Shown: positions 40,056 through 56,185, counted from the first letter of the stretch. The stretch is DNA of 64,000 nt from Phenylobacterium sp. J367 (GCF_024699985.1 NZ_JAJONA010000001.1:1426001-1490000), one strand, 5' to 3'. The notes: generated by a model not told the origin, from the sequence alone. Numbers and translations: made by a program.

Positions 40056-40841
40056 CTGTTCCTCGACCGCCTGCTCGGCCGCCGCAAGAAGCCCGTCGTC
40101 CCGCCCACCACCGGCGGCCGGCGCGTCTATGCCGTCGGTGACGTCCACGGCCGCCTGGACGCCCTGCAGCCGCTGATCCACGCCATCGTCGACGACCTGG
40201 AGGCCAGCCCGCCGGCCGACACCGCCCTGCTGGTCTTCCTCGGGGACTATGTGGACCGGGGGCCCGATTCCCGGGGCGTGGTCGACCTGGTGCTGAAGAT
40301 GCGCGAGGCCCGCGGCCTCGACGTCCGGGCGCTGAAGGGCAACCACGAGGAGGCCCTGCTGCAGTTCCTGGAGCAGCCGTCGTTCGGCGCCACCTGGATG
40401 GAGCACGGCGGGGGCCCGACGCTGGTCTCCTACGGGGTCCAGCCGCCGCCGACCCGCACCGACACCGAGGCGTGGGAGCGGGTGCGGGACGTCTTCGCCG
40501 AGACCCTGCCCGCCGACCACAAGGCGTTCTTCGAGCGCCTGGACCTGATGGTCGACGTGGGCGACTACGCCTTCGTCCACGCCGGCGTCCGGCCCGGCGT
40601 CGCCTGGGACCAGCAGGCCGAGCGCGACCTGCTCTGGATCCGCCAGGAGTTCCTCCAGGAGAAGGGGCCGTTCGGCAAGGTCATCGTCCACGGCCACACG
40701 CCGATGGAGGAGCCCCAGCTCCTGCCGCACCGGCTGGGCATCGACACCGGCTGCTACGCCACCGGCGTGCTGACCGCCGTGCGCCTGCAGGACACCGACC
40801 AGCGGCTCATCCAGGTGAAGGCCGAGCGGCGCTTCGGCTGA
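40056..40841 (+). CDS. Serine/threonine-phosphatase-type metallophosphoesterase
   Basis: Dinuclear-metal motifs in order: YAVGDVHGRLDAL, LVFLGDYVDRGPDSRG, LKGNHEEALL, FVHAGVRPGV and VHGHTPMEEP. These match the lambda-phosphatase/PrpE branch of PPP-family enzymes. The frame has no ATG, GTG or TTG before the first motif; CTG 40056 (LFLDRLLGRRKK) is given as a nominal start, and an indel in the first 50 bases, for instance after ATG 40022, is possible. A late start at GTG 40251 would lose the GDVHG motif and is rejected. About 261 residues. Confidence 0.82.
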   Translation: MFLDRLLGRRKKPVVPPTTGGRRVYAVGDVHGRLDALQPLIHAIVDDLEASPPADTALLVFLGDYVDRGPDSRGVVDLVLKMREARGLDVRALKGNHEEALLQFLEQPSFGATWMEHGGGPTLVSYGVQPPPTRTDTEAWERVRDVFAETLPADHKAFFERLDLMVDVGDYAFVHAGVRPGVAWDQQAERDLLWIRQEFLQEKGPFGKVIVHGHTPMEEPQLLPHRLGIDTGCYATGVLTAVRLQDTDQRLIQVKAERRFG

Positions 40842-40844
40842 AGA

Positions 40845-41720
40845 TCAGGCCTGGATCGCCCGCTCGGGGCGGATCGGCCGCTTGCACCCCTCCATCACCG
40901 AGAACGCCCCGAAGGCGGCGAGGCCCGCCCCGATCAGCGCCAGCGCCAGGGGGCCGAGCGGCAGGTCGCGCAGTTCCTGCAAGGCGCCGCCCAGGCTGCG
41001 CGCTTCGCCGGCCCGGGCGCTGACGCCGGCGTAGACGATGAAGGCCCCGGCCGGGATCATCGCCAGGCCGCGGGCGAAGTGGCCGATCCGGCCCAGCCAG
41101 CCGGCCACCCGGGCGGTGTCCGCGTCGCAGGCCAGCGTCCGGCCGAAGTGGTCGGAGAAGGCGCGGATCATGTTGCCGACGCCGACACCGAGGATCGTCA
41201 GGCCGACCAGGCTGACGATCAGCTCGCCGCCGGGCAGGTCGAGCGCGCGGGCCACCGCCTCACGGGTCTGCACCTGGTCGTCGAGCTCCTTCAGGTCCTC
41301 GATGGCGTCGAGGATGAAGAACACCGAGACCCCGAGGCCGAGCGCCGCCAGCCCGCTGAAGGCGAGGCCGGCGCGGGCGCAGAGCGCGCTGAGACCCCGG
41401 CCCAGGCGGTCGACATCGAAGACCGACTGCAGCGTCCGCCAGCCCGCCAGCGCGAACAGGCCGAGGCCGGCCAGCCAGAGCAGGGCGATGCCCGGGGGCC
41501 AGTCGCCCCAGGCCTCCAGCGCGCCCACCGGGCTCTCCGCCTGCGGCGCGACGCCGGCCGCTGCAAGCACGGCGATCGCGCCCATGCTCAGATAGACCGC
41601 GCCATAGGCGAGATAGCCCCCGCGCGCCGCCAGCTCGATCACCGTCGCCCACGGCATGTGCGCGAACCGCCGGCGGATGCGGCGGATGGGCTTGCTGTCG
41701 AGGATGTCCGGGGCGGTCAT
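40845..41720 (-). CDS. DUF1206 membrane protein
   Basis: 291 residues, six membrane helices as three tandem pairs, each opening with an Ala-Arg-Gly/Ala-Gly pattern: ELAARGGYLAYGAVYLSMGA, CARAGLAFSGLAALGLGVSV and GRIGHFARGLAMIPAGAFIV. This internal triplication is the DUF1206 signature. Function unknown. It follows polA on the same strand and converges with the phosphatase gene. Confidence 0.85.
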   Translation of the reverse strand: MTAPDILDSKPIRRIRRRFAHMPWATVIELAARGGYLAYGAVYLSMGAIAVLAAAGVAPQAESPVGALEAWGDWPPGIALLWLAGLGLFALAGWRTLQSVFDVDRLGRGLSALCARAGLAFSGLAALGLGVSVFFILDAIEDLKELDDQVQTREAVARALDLPGGELIVSLVGLTILGVGVGNMIRAFSDHFGRTLACDADTARVAGWLGRIGHFARGLAMIPAGAFIVYAGVSARAGEARSLGGALQELRDLPLGPLALALIGAGLAAFGAFSVMEGCKRPIRPERAIQA

Positions 41721-41764
41721 GGCGCAGGCTGAGCGCGGAGACCGCGGTCCCGGTTCCGCGCGGG

Positions 41765-44638
<2,874 letters not shown>

Positions 44639-44718
44639 GGCCGGAACATAGGCGCGCGGGGCCTGAGCGTCATCCGTGACCGTTGGCGGAAAATACATCC
44701 GGCGGCTATGGATCGCAG

Positions 44719-45403
44719 GTGACCCGCCCCGCGCCCTTCCTGCACCTGGCCACGCCCTGCTACGGCGGCCAGGCGCACGCGACCTACATGCGCTCGCTGC
44801 TGGCGCTGCGGCCGGCCTGCGCGGCGCGCGGCGTGACGCTCTGGCCCGACCTCGGCGGGGGGCGAGGCGCTGATCGGCCGCGGGCGCGGCAGCTACCTCT
44901 CCAAGTTCCTGCGCTCGCAGGCGACCCACCTGCTGTTCGTCGACGCCGACATCGGCTTTCCGCCGGAGGCCGTGTTCCGGCTGCTGGACTCGGGCCTCGA
45001 CGTGGCGGGCGGCCTCTACCCGAAGCGGGCCCAGGACCTGGCGGCGGTGCGCGCCGGGACGCTCGCCTGGGAGGCGGACGAGCAGCCGGACGCCCCGCCG
45101 GCCCGCGGCGACGGGTTCCGCCAGGTGGCGGCGGTGGGGGCGGGCTTCCTGATGATCCGCCGCGCCGCGGCCGAGCGGCTGGCGGCGGCCTATCCGCAGC
45201 TGGTGGCCAAGGTCGGCGACGTGAAGGGCTCCGGCACGCCCGACGCCCTGATGGTGTTCGACAGCTTCGTGGAGCCCGGGACCGGCCGCTACCTCAACGA
45301 CTGGCAGGCCTTCGCGCGGCGCTGGCGCGATATCGGCGGCGAGGTCTGGGCCGACACGAAGAGCGGCCTCACGCACATGGGCGACGTGGCGCTCACCGGC
45401 TGA
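44719..45403 (+). CDS. Glycosyltransferase-like protein, frame-interrupted
   Basis: GTG 44719 starts [20 protein letters not shown]; the frame breaks at the G6 run 44857-44862 (one base extra) and continues [40 protein letters not shown] contains a DxD-like metal site, followed by [10 protein letters not shown]. About 227 residues. Resembles small GT-A-type proteins found in alphaproteobacteria and phage; acceptor and donor unknown. TTG 44683 is an alternative start. Converges with the PEP-mutase-family gene, overlapping by 11 bases. Confidence 0.65.
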
Positions 45404-46193
45404 AGCGGGCGTTCAGGTTCGGCAGCGGGTCCGCGGCGAACGCGGCGGCCTCTCCGGTCGCCAGATAGGCCGCGATCCCCTTCGCCAGCGACGCATACGC
45501 CAGGCGGAACGGGGCGGTGGCCGAGCTCAGCCGGCGGACGCCGAGCTCCGCCAGGCGCGGGGCGGGCGCCAGGCCGGGCAGCAGCATGATGTTCAGCGGC
45601 AGCGGGATCGCCGCCGCCAGCCGGCCGATCAGGGCCTCGTCCTTGGCGCCCGGCGTGAAGATCCCGCTGGCGCCCGCCTCGGCGTAGAGCTTCGCCCGGC
45701 GCACGGTCTCGTCGAACGCCGCCTCGCCCTCGGCAAGGCCGCGGAGGTAGACGTCGGTGCGGGCGTTGATGAACAGCGGGACCCCGGCCCTGTCGGCGGC
45801 GGCCCGGGCGGCGGCGACCTTGCGGGCGTGGAGGTCCGGGTCGCGCCCGCCGTCCTCGAAGTTGATCCCCACCGCCCCGGCGTCGAGGACGCGGGCGATG
45901 TTGGCGGCGAGCTCCGCGGGGTCGTCGGTGTAGCCGCCCTCGAAGTCGCAGGTGACCGGCAGGTCGACGCTCCGGACGATCCCGGCGACGGTGGCGATCA
46001 CCTTTTCCATCGGCAGGGCGTCGCCGTCGGGATAGCCATGCGCCCAGGCCACCGCGGCCGAGGAGGTGGCCACCGCCTTCGCGCCGGCGTCCGCCATCAG
46101 GGCCGCGCTCGCGGCGTCCCAGGCGTTGGGCAGCACGAGTATGCCGTCCCGGTGAAGCTTCGCGAACGTCTCGGCCCTGGCGCGCTGTTCCAT
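45393..46193 (-). CDS. Isocitrate lyase/PEP mutase family protein
   Basis: 266 residues from ATG 46193 ([14 protein letters not shown]), GAGGAGAG upstream. The barrel shows [40 protein letters not shown] with metal ligands, [25 protein letters not shown] and [14 protein letters not shown]. The motif order fits the 2-methylisocitrate lyase/PEP mutase superfamily, oxaloacetate-decarboxylase-like branch; the lyase KRCGH motif is absent, so isocitrate cleavage is unlikely. Substrate unresolved. Confidence 0.85.
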   Translation of the reverse strand: MEQRARAETFAKLHRDGILVLPNAWDAASAALMADAGAKAVATSSAAVAWAHGYPDGDALPMEKVIATVAGIVRSVDLPVTCDFEGGYTDDPAELAANIARVLDAGAVGINFEDGGRDPDLHARKVAAARAAADRAGVPLFINARTDVYLRGLAEGEAAFDETVRRAKLYAEAGASGIFTPGAKDEALIGRLAAAIPLPLNIMLLPGLAPAPRLAELGVRRLSSATAPFRLAYASLAKGIAAYLATGEAAAFAADPLPNLNARFSR

Positions 46194-46277
46194 CGTCGGC
46201 TCTCCTCGTCTGACACCCAGGACGGTCATATGGCGACGCCTGTGACACGCCGCTGGCGGAATCCGGACGTGGACGGC

Positions 46278-48008
46278 CTAGGCGGCGGCCGCTTCCTCGG
46301 CGCGGCGGCGGACCTCGTCGGCGACCTTGGCCAGCACCGGGGCCCAGTCGCCCTCGACGCCCTGCCGGAACAGCCGCACCGAGCGGTACCAGGGCAGGTC
46401 CTCGCCGGCGACGCCGTAGCGCCACTCCGGCTTGCGCGGGATCATCGCCAGGCAGGGCGTGCCGGTCGCGCCGGAGAGGTGGACCACCGCCGTCTGCACC
46501 GACACCACCACGTCCAGGTTCTGGACCAGGGCGGCGAGGTCCTCGAAGTCGCTGGTGTCGCCGGGCATCGGCCGCACCGGGTTGGCGCGGCCCTGGTTGA
46601 AGGCGGCAAGTTCGGCGTCGACGTCGCCGTACTGCAGGTTGACGAACTCGCACCCGGGCAGGTCGAGGACCGGCGCCATGCGCTCCAGGGTCAGCGACCG
46701 GGCCGCGCCGGCGGTGTAGTCGAGCCCGCCCCGCCAGGAGACGCCGACGCGCAGCGGCGCGGTCCGCGGCCCCAGGCGGCCCGCCCAGTCGGCCAGCGCC
46801 TCGGGCGAGGCGGTGAGGTAGGGCGTTCCCGGGATGTCGGCCGCGTCGCGCCAGTAGAGGCTCGCCAGGCTGCCGATCGCCACGACCACGTCGTCGGGCC
46901 CAAGCGGCGCGCCCAGGCCGATGAACTCCAGGCCGGGGAAGGAGGCGCGGAACAGGCGGTGGAACCGGCTGGCGCAGATCAGCGCCGTCGACGCCGCCGT
47001 CGCCATCACCTGCGGGATCATGGCGGCGAACATCATGATGTCGCCGACGCCCTGCTCGGCGACGAGCACCACCCGGCGGCCCGCCAGGCTCTCGCGGGTG
47101 AGGTTCGGCGTCAGCCGGGCCCGCAGGTCGGCGGTGACGAAGCTCGACGAGCGGCTGATGAAGCTCTGCGCCTTCCAGCGGTGCTCGTAGTCGTCCCAGC
47201 CCTCGTGGTAGCGGCCGAGCCGGAGGCTGGTGAGCGCCCGGCTCCAGCGGATCTCCGAGAAGCCCGGGTCGAGGGCGATGGCGCGGTCGAAGCTCGCCAG
47301 CGCTTCCAGGTTGGTGCCGGCCGAGACGGGCTCCAGGAAGTCGAGCTCGACGATCGCCCGGGCGCGCCCGAGGTGGGCCATGGCGTGGTTCGGATTGAGC
47401 GCGATCGCCTGTTCGTAGCTGGCCTTGGCCTCGGCCCAGCGCTCCAGGCCCATCAGCGCCGCGCCGCGCTCGAAGTGGGAGCCCGCCGCCTGGGGATTGA
47501 GGGCGATCGCCGTGTCGAAGGCCGCGAGCGCGTCGGCGTAGCGGCCCTGCTGGAACAGCGCCCGGCCGCGGTTCACATGGCCGACGTCGTATCCCGGCTG
47601 CAGGGCGAGCGCCGCGGTGAAGGCCGCCTCGGCCTCCTCGTAGCGGCCGAGGTCGAGCAGGACGTTGCCGCGGTTGTTCTGGGTGCTGGGCTCGTCCGGC
47701 TTGAGCGCCAGCGAGCGGTCGTAGGCCTCGAGCGCCTCGAGCGGGGCGATGTTGCGGAGCGCCACGCCCAGCCAGCCGAAGGCCCGCCACGCCCGGGGCT
47801 CCAGGGCGACGGCCCGGCGCAGGGCCTCGGCGCTCCGCGCGCGCTCGCCGGCCTGCAGCAGGGTGAGGCCGACCTCCTGGGGCGGGATGAAGCTCGCCGG
47901 ATCGGCCGCGCCGGCGGCTTCGAACAGCGCGATCGCCTCGTCGCGGCGCCCGGCCTCGCGGGCCTCGCGGCCGCGCTTCAGGAGATCGGCGATGTCGTCG
48001 GCGGGCAT
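46278..48008 (-). CDS. TPR-repeat protein with C-terminal glycosyltransferase-like domain
   Basis: 576 residues. About seven TPR units fill residues 1-290 ([60 protein letters not shown] and so on). The C-terminal half has [36 protein letters not shown] and [20 protein letters not shown], the pattern of heptosyltransferase/SPINDLY-type folds. Such proteins glycosylate proteins or envelope glycans; the target here is not known. Intact. Divergent from recF with about 100 bp between starts. Confidence 0.82.
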   Translation of the reverse strand: MPADDIADLLKRGREAREAGRRDEAIALFEAAGAADPASFIPPQEVGLTLLQAGERARSAEALRRAVALEPRAWRAFGWLGVALRNIAPLEALEAYDRSLALKPDEPSTQNNRGNVLLDLGRYEEAEAAFTAALALQPGYDVGHVNRGRALFQQGRYADALAAFDTAIALNPQAAGSHFERGAALMGLERWAEAKASYEQAIALNPNHAMAHLGRARAIVELDFLEPVSAGTNLEALASFDRAIALDPGFSEIRWSRALTSLRLGRYHEGWDDYEHRWKAQSFISRSSSFVTADLRARLTPNLTRESLAGRRVVLVAEQGVGDIMMFAAMIPQVMATAASTALICASRFHRLFRASFPGLEFIGLGAPLGPDDVVVAIGSLASLYWRDAADIPGTPYLTASPEALADWAGRLGPRTAPLRVGVSWRGGLDYTAGAARSLTLERMAPVLDLPGCEFVNLQYGDVDAELAAFNQGRANPVRPMPGDTSDFEDLAALVQNLDVVVSVQTAVVHLSGATGTPCLAMIPRKPEWRYGVAGEDLPWYRSVRLFRQGVEGDWAPVLAKVADEVRRRAEEAAAA

Positions 48009-48110
48009 GCAGCTTCCCTGGAGGCGTCCTCGGCGCGCTACTTAGCGGCGGCGCCGGCCGTTCGCCAAGCCGCGCGTCCCGCCGCTCGCCTCCGGCCGCG
48101 AAAACCCTGT

Positions 48111-49263
48111 ATGACCCGCCGGGTGACCGCCACGGCCCTGACCCGCCTGACCCTGACGGACTTCCGGTCCTACGCCCGGGCCGACCTCGCGCTGGACGGC
48201 GGTCCGGTGTTCCTCGTGGGGCCGAACGGGGCGGGCAAGACCAACCTGCTCGAGGCGGTCAGCTTCCTGATGCCCGGCCGCGGCCTGCGCGGCTCCAGCC
48301 TCGCCGAGGTCGGCCGCCGCCTGCCGGGCGAGCGCGCGGGCCGCGCCTGGGCCGTGGCGGCGGTGGTGAGCGCCGGCGGCGAGGAGACGCGGCTGGGGAC
48401 GGGCGTCGAACAGGCCGGGCGCCGCGCGCCGCGCCGTCCGCCTGGAGGGCGAGGCCGTGCCGCCCGGCCGGCTGGCCGAGCATGTCCGCCAGGTCTGGCT
48501 GACGCCCGCCCAGGATCGGCTGTTCCTGGAGGGAGCGGCCGACCGCCGCCGCTTCCTCGACCGGCTGGTGTTCGCCGCCGAGCCCGCCCACGCCGCCCAC
48601 GCCAGCGCCTACGAGAAGGCCCAGCGCGAGCGGATGCGGCTGCTCACCGACGGCCCGCCGGACCCCGCCTGGCTCGACGCCCTGGAGGCCCGGCTGGCCG
48701 AGGCCGGCGCCCTGATGGCGCTCGCCCGCGCCCGCACCCTGGCCGCCCTGCAGGCCGAGATCGACACCCGCGGCGAGCGGCCGTTCCCCCAGGCGAGGCT
48801 CAGCCTGACCGGCGAGTGGGAGCAGATGGCCGGCGAGGGCGCCGAGATCGCCGACATCGAGGGCCGCCTGGCCGAGGCCCTGCGCCGGGCCCGCGAGCGC
48901 GACGCGGCCGCCGGCCGGGCGCTGACCGGCCCGCACCGGGGCGACCTCGCGGTCGTCCACGCTGAGAAGGACCGGCCCGCCGCCGAATGCTCCACCGGCG
49001 AGCAGAAGGCGCTGATCCTCAACCTGGTGCTGGCGCAGGCCGCCCGGCTCGCGCGCACGCCTGCCGCGCCGAGCCCCATCCTGCTGCTGGACGAGGTCGC
49101 CGCCCACCTCGACCGCCGCCGGAGAGCGGCCCTGTTCGACGAGATCACCGCGCTCGGCCTGCAGGCCTTCCTCACCGGCACCGACGAGCACCTCTTCGAG
49201 GAGCTGAAGGGCCGCGCTCAGGGCGTGCGGGTGGACGGGGCGGAGCTGGCGGCGCTGGGCTGA
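48111..49263 (+). CDS. recF: DNA replication and repair protein RecF, frame-interrupted
   Basis: ATG 48111. Walker [18 protein letters not shown] near residue 37, the RecF block [20 protein letters not shown], the ABC-type signature [18 protein letters not shown], and the Walker [21 protein letters not shown]. One extra base in GGG 48417-48419 breaks it. About 383 residues joined. RecF loads RecA at gaps with RecOR. The end overlaps the TonB-domain gene on the other strand; gyrB lies beyond, the usual recF-gyrB vicinity. Confidence 0.93.
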
Positions 49264-50814
49264 GACCCGGCGAGGCCGCAGTCGAAGCTGCGGCAGAAAT
49301 CGGCGCGCGCGGTCTCCGCGATCCGCCGGATGGCCGCCCGGCGCAGGACGTCGATGTCGTCGCTGGCTTCGGCGAGCGCCCGCCGGAAAGGCGCGCCGTC
49401 ACTGGTTTCGAACCGTACCGCGGCCTCGAGGGTGGCGTCGTCCATCGTCGCGGCGACCGCGTCGAGCATCAGCTCCTGATAGGCCCGGTCGGCAGCCTGG
49501 TACCCGGAGGTCAGCGCCGCCGCGGCGGCGTCGCGGACCTCGGCGGGCAGAACGGCGAGGCCTTCGATCTCGGCGTCCAGCACCTCCCGCCAGGCCGGGC
49601 GCTCCCAGTGGTCGTTGAGGGCGGCGATCAGCCGCCTCGCGAGCTCGCGCCGGGCCGGCGTCACCGCGCGCGGCGCATAGGTTCGGCGGTTGCGGGCCGT
49701 GACGTCGAGGAAGGCGGCCAGCACCAGCACTTCGCGCCCCGCCAGCCTCGGGACCTCGCCGGCCGGCAGGCGGTAGCGGTCGCTGACCGACAGGGCGGCC
49801 TGGCCCACGCCCAGCCCGTCGGGCGATTCCGCCACCACGCGGCAATCCTCCGGCGCGCCCTGGGCTCCCATGCCGCAGACCAGCCAAGCCAGGCCGTTCA
49901 GGTCGAAATGCCGCGCCAGCGGCCAGGCGCGCCCAGCGCGTCGGGCGTGGGCCGGCGGTCCCAGACGATGACCGGCTCCGGCGGCGGATCGGCTGCCATG
50001 GCGGCCTTCAGGACCTCGGTCGCGGGTTCGGCCTTGCAGTTGAGGCGTGCGCAGAACGTGTCGCGGGCCGTAGTCTCCATGCGGCGCCGGGCCTCCGCCG
50101 TGATCGCGGACTGCGCCGCGGCCAGCCCGTCCGGGAAGCTCAGGTAGCGCTGGCCCTCCGGCGAGGCGAGGAAGGCCGCGGCCTTTTCGAGATCGGCGGC
50201 GGACAGCCGGCTCGCGAGGATGCGCGCCATGCCCTCCTCCGTTTCGGCCGTCGCCTGCCCCTGGGACTTGCGGATCGCGGCCGCGGCCGCGGCCCGGGTC
50301 GCCGGCTCCACGCCCCGCTGCGGCCGGTCCACCAGCCGTTTCAGCTCCGCCTCGAAGGCGTCCGTCGATCCCCCGCGCAGGGACCCGGCGATCCGCCGCG
50401 CCGGCGCCAGCCGGGCGGGATCGGGATCCAGCCGCGCCGGCTGCCGGATCGCCGGCAGGGCGAAGCGGATCGGGATGCGGACGGTGTCGTCCGGGTTCCG
50501 GTCCCCCCCCAGCCGGCGGCCCGCATCTGGAAGTCCCGGGTCATGGCCATGGCCGCCTCGCCGAAGCCCAGCCCCTTCGGCTGCTCCTCGACCACCGCGC
50601 AGGCCTTCAGGACGCCGGTGGGGATCGTGACCCGGCAGCTCAGCAGCGCCCGGCCCTCCAGGGCGAGCCGCTCCGCCACCAGGGGGTAATGGTGCGACAG
50701 CCGTTCACCGTCCGGCGTTTCCGCCCAATCGGGCGCCAGGCGCAACTGCGCAAGGGCGGCGGCCGGTGTCGTGAGGACCAGGCAAGCGGCGAGGACGAGG
50801 ACGCGGACGCACAT
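49218..50814 (-). CDS. Exported TonB-domain protein with two DUF2059-like units, frame-interrupted
   Basis: ATG 50814 starts a signal peptide ([20 protein letters not shown]). A TonB C-terminal-like domain follows ([40 protein letters not shown]). Two later segments repeat one pattern: [20 protein letters not shown] then DTFCARLNC, and near the end ADFCRSFDC. Breaks: the C8 run 50503-50510 and a missing base near 49926. About 532 residues joined; the last 15 codons overlap recF. Function unknown; periplasmic or outer-membrane associated. Divergent from gyrB. Confidence 0.6.
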
Positions 50815-50865
50815 GCCCGTGACCCTACCAGGGCCTGGACGGCGGCCGAAATAGCCCCGCGGCCT

Positions 50866-50895
50866 CGCGTACACACACGCGCACGCACGTACGCA
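50866..50895. other. 30-nt perfect alternating pyrimidine-purine tract
   Basis: Every step from 50866 to 50895 alternates pyrimidine and purine (CGCGTACACACACGCGCACG...), with another GCGCGCGC a few bases on (50904-50911). Such sequences can flip to left-handed Z-DNA under negative supercoiling. It sits in the 229-bp divergent gap between the TonB-domain gene and gyrB. A TATATT -10-like box follows at 50920. Confidence 0.7.
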
Positions 50896-51043
50896 GGTGC
50901 GAAGCGCGCGCTTAATCCCTATATTGCAGCAGAGAGATTCGGCCGACGACGGCCGGCGGGCGCAGGCGCGCCGGTTCCTCTGCAATCGAAGGCGGGCGCA
51001 GGGCCTCGGTGAGGCCCCAGTTTCCGATTCAACTGGACGTGTG

Positions 51044-53470
<2,427 letters not shown>

Positions 53471-53478
53471 GGGCGGAG

Positions 53479-53597
53479 GCCCTCTCCCCTACCCTCTCCC
53501 TCTCGGGCTGCGCCCGGGGGAGAGGAGTGGGGCGGAGAGGTCGGGCCAGAATCTCCTCTCCCCCGCGAAGCGGAGAGGGAGAGGGCAGGGTGAGGGC
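53479..53597. repeat. Long intergenic palindrome, family A copy 3 (inverted)
   Basis: Same family as at 19217 and 22020 with slightly diverged arms (GCCCTCTCCCCTACCCTCTC ... GGGCAGGGTGAGGGC) and the inner asymmetric part in the opposite orientation (CGGGCTGCGCCCG first). It lies between the convergent ends of gyrB and the M14 peptidase gene, again in terminator position. Confidence 0.75.
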
Positions 53598-55405
53598 CTA
53601 GCGCCGCGTCTCCCGGCCCACCGGGTAGATCAGGTAGCGGCGGTCGTAGAAGGGCGTCTTCTCGTAGAACCAGCGCAGGCGGGCGTCGGCGTCCGCCGCG
53701 AAGGCCGGGTCGGCGGCGACCTTCGCCCTGAACTCGGCGGCGAGCTTCGGGTCGGCCTCGAGCATCCGGTCGGCGAGCGGGGCGATGACATAGCCCTCCA
53801 TGTATTCGGTCCGCTGCAGGATCTCCGGGAAGAAGCCCCAGGCGAGGTAGCTGTCGGGGCTCCTCGGCTCGAGCAGGATCGAGGCCAGTTCGCCCAGCGG
53901 CTGGTCGGTGGAGACCCGGACCGAACCCGGCGCATAGGTGACGGTCCGGCGCTCGGCCACATAGTCCTGGGCGCTCAGCGGGAAGCGGCCTTCGATCGCG
54001 GCCGGCGACTTCGGCGCGACGAGGCGGGTGACCTCGACCTCGACGGTGCGAGGTTCGGTCACCGTCTCCATCCGGACGCCGTGCCGGCGCAGGCGGTCGA
54101 TCACCTCGGCCTTGTGTGCGGGCACCCAGTAGGCGGCGGGCGCGTCCACCACCACGTCGGGCTCGGAGCCGAACACCGGCGCCTGGATCACCGGCCCAGG
54201 CCGGCCGGTCCAGCGGACCTCGTCGCGGCCCGAGGCCTCCGACCGCCAGGTCTCGCGCTGGATCGGCCGGAAGGCGAAGCTGTCGATCGGGGCCTTCAGC
54301 GGCTTCCAGCTCAGCACCACCCTGTCCTTGCGGAGCGTCCGGTCGGCGGCGCGCGCGGCGTTCAGTGCATCGCCCGAGGCCGCGGCGGCGCGCAACGTCG
54401 CCTCCAGCAGGACGTAGGTCCCCAGCACCCGCTGGCGGTAGGGCTTCAGCGAATGGGTCTCGACCAGCACGGTCGGCATCCGCCGCAGATCGCCGAAGCC
54501 CGTGGAGAACCGGGCGGTGTCCGCGCCGATGTTGAAGCCCTTCTCCGGGGCGTCGCCGTCCACCGCGTCGAGGTAGGGCGAGGGGAAGTGGCCGTTCGCC
54601 GAGAGCGCCGCTTCAAGCGCGGGCCTGAGGCGCTGGTCCAGCCACTCGCCGGACTTCGGGCTGCGGGCATAGCGGCCGTTCCAGCCCTGGAAGGCGAAGG
54701 TGATGTCGTGGACGTAGTCCGTGCCGTCGGTGACGTGCAGGTCGAGGTAGAGGTCCGGATCGTAGCGGTTGATCAGGCCCAGCATGGCCTGCATCTCGGG
54801 CGCGTCGAGCTTGGCGTAGTCGCGGTTGAGGTTGAGGTTCTGGGCCGTGGTGCGGAAGCCCTGGATCTCCGGGCCGCGCTGGTTCGGCCGGCTGTAGGGC
54901 GAGCTGTTCTCGTGGCCGTCGGCATTGAACACCGGCACGAACAGGAAGTTGACCTGGTCCAGCAGGCCGTCCTTGCCGCGCTGGGTGATGTCGCGCAGCA
55001 GCATCAGGCCGGCGTCCTTGCCGTCGATCTCCCCCGCGTGGATGCCCGCCTGGGCCAGCACCACGGGCTTCTTCGGATCTAGGCCCCCCTTGTCCTTGCT
55101 GGCGATCACCACGACCAGCTCGCGCCCCTCCGGCGTGTCGCCGATCCGCTCGATGCGGATCAGGTCGGAGGCCCCGGCGAGCTTGCGGAGATAGTCCAGC
55201 GTCGCGGCGTAGGAGGGCGTGGTCCGGAAGCCCGCCTGCTCGATCGGCGTGATCCAGGGGTGGCCCGCCGGGGCGACGAGCTTTTCGCTGGCGCCCTTCC
55301 AGGCCGGCCGGCGGCAGGATGCCGGACCAGCGGGGGTCCGGCTGGGCCGAGGCGGGCGCCGGCGGCGAGGAGGGTGAAGGCGAGGGCGAGGGGAAGGACG
55401 CGCAT
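53598..55405 (-). CDS. Secreted M14-family zinc carboxypeptidase, frame-interrupted
   Basis: ATG 55405 starts a signal peptide (MRVLPLALAFTLLAAGA). Two insertions near 55354 and 55304 scramble the next 35 codons; corrected, the start continues ASAQPDPRWSGILPP and GHPWITPIEQAGFRTTPSYA. The M14 core is intact: AQAGIHAGEIDGKDAG (His-x-x-Glu), LNLNRDYAKLDAPEMQ, YLDLHVTDGTDYVHD and TVLVETHSLKPYRQR with the catalytic Glu. About 601 residues, with a long C-terminal extension of unknown fold. Periplasmic or secreted peptidase. Confidence 0.85.
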
Positions 55406-55431
55406 GGCGCCCTTCATAGCCGGGCTTGCGC

Positions 55432-56130
55432 TCAGCTCGCCAGACGCTGCTCGCGGGCGAACGGGCTGAGGCCGAGCCAGGTCTGCATGCTGTCGGCGAG
55501 CTGCGGATCGCCGACCAGCCGCAGGCGCTCGGCGCGCACCGCGCCGCGGACGTTCTCCGCGCCCATCCAGATCGCCGTCATCGTGCGCAGGTCGCAGGTC
55601 GCATAGAGGTCGACCTCGAAGCCGGGATCGACCGAGCAGAGGTCGACAGGGCAGCCCGGCTCCACCACCAGCCAGTGGGACCGGGTGGCCGGGGGCTGGT
55701 CGGAATACAGGAACTGGATGACGCTGCGCCTCGGCGGCATCGGGGACGGGTCGAGCTGGCGGCGCATGTCCCACATGAGCAGGGTCGCATCGACGTTCTG
55801 CAGCGAGAGCTCCTTGTCCACCCAGCGCTGGCCCCAGAAGCCAAGGGCCTCGACCACCGTCGAGGTCCCCTGGCCGGCCGGCGTCAGGCGGTACTCATAG
55901 ACGCCGGGCTCGCTGGCGATCGGCGTACGCACCACGAGGCCCGCCGCCTCCAGGTCCTTCAGGCGCTGGGACAGCAGGGCGGGCGACATGCGCGGCATGC
56001 CGCGGCGCAGCTCGTTGAACCGGGTGGTCCCCGCCAGCAGCTCGCGCAGGACGACCGGCGTCCAGCGGGTGGTCAGCACCTCCGCCGCCATGGCGACGGG
56101 GCAGAACTGGCTGTAGCCGCGCTCGGCCAT
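55432..56130 (-). CDS. HxlR-type winged-helix regulator with SCP2-like C-terminal domain
   Basis: 232 residues. N-terminal winged helix: CPVAMAAEVLTTRWTPVVLR, ELLAGTTRFNELRRGMPRMS, PALLSQRLKDLEAAGLVVRT and VYEYRLTPAGQ, the HxlR pattern with the conserved Cys. The C-terminal ~110 residues (WLVVEPGCPVDLCSVDPGFE, TAIWMGAENVRGAVRAERLR) resemble a sterol-carrier/SCP2 fold that could bind a ligand. Divergent from the acyl-CoA dehydrogenase gene, which it probably controls. Confidence 0.85.
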   Translation of the reverse strand: MAERGYSQFCPVAMAAEVLTTRWTPVVLRELLAGTTRFNELRRGMPRMSPALLSQRLKDLEAAGLVVRTPIASEPGVYEYRLTPAGQGTSTVVEALGFWGQRWVDKELSLQNVDATLLMWDMRRQLDPSPMPPRRSVIQFLYSDQPPATRSHWLVVEPGCPVDLCSVDPGFEVDLYATCDLRTMTAIWMGAENVRGAVRAERLRLVGDPQLADSMQTWLGLSPFAREQRLAS

Positions 56131-56185
56131 TGTCGGCTCCTTACCTCGAAAGCGCGCGAACCTAGGCGGTTCGCAGAACGATGCT

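Noticed and set aside
40251..40841. Short phosphatase starting at GTG 40251
   Set aside because: It would drop the essential first metal-binding motif GDVHG, which is encoded in frame just upstream.
45828..48965. Very long overlapping reverse-strand frames (for example 45828-48965, 57593-59956 and 20031-21635)
   Set aside because: They lie opposite well-recognised genes, have Gly/Arg/His-rich translations and no family motifs; they are by-products of high GC.
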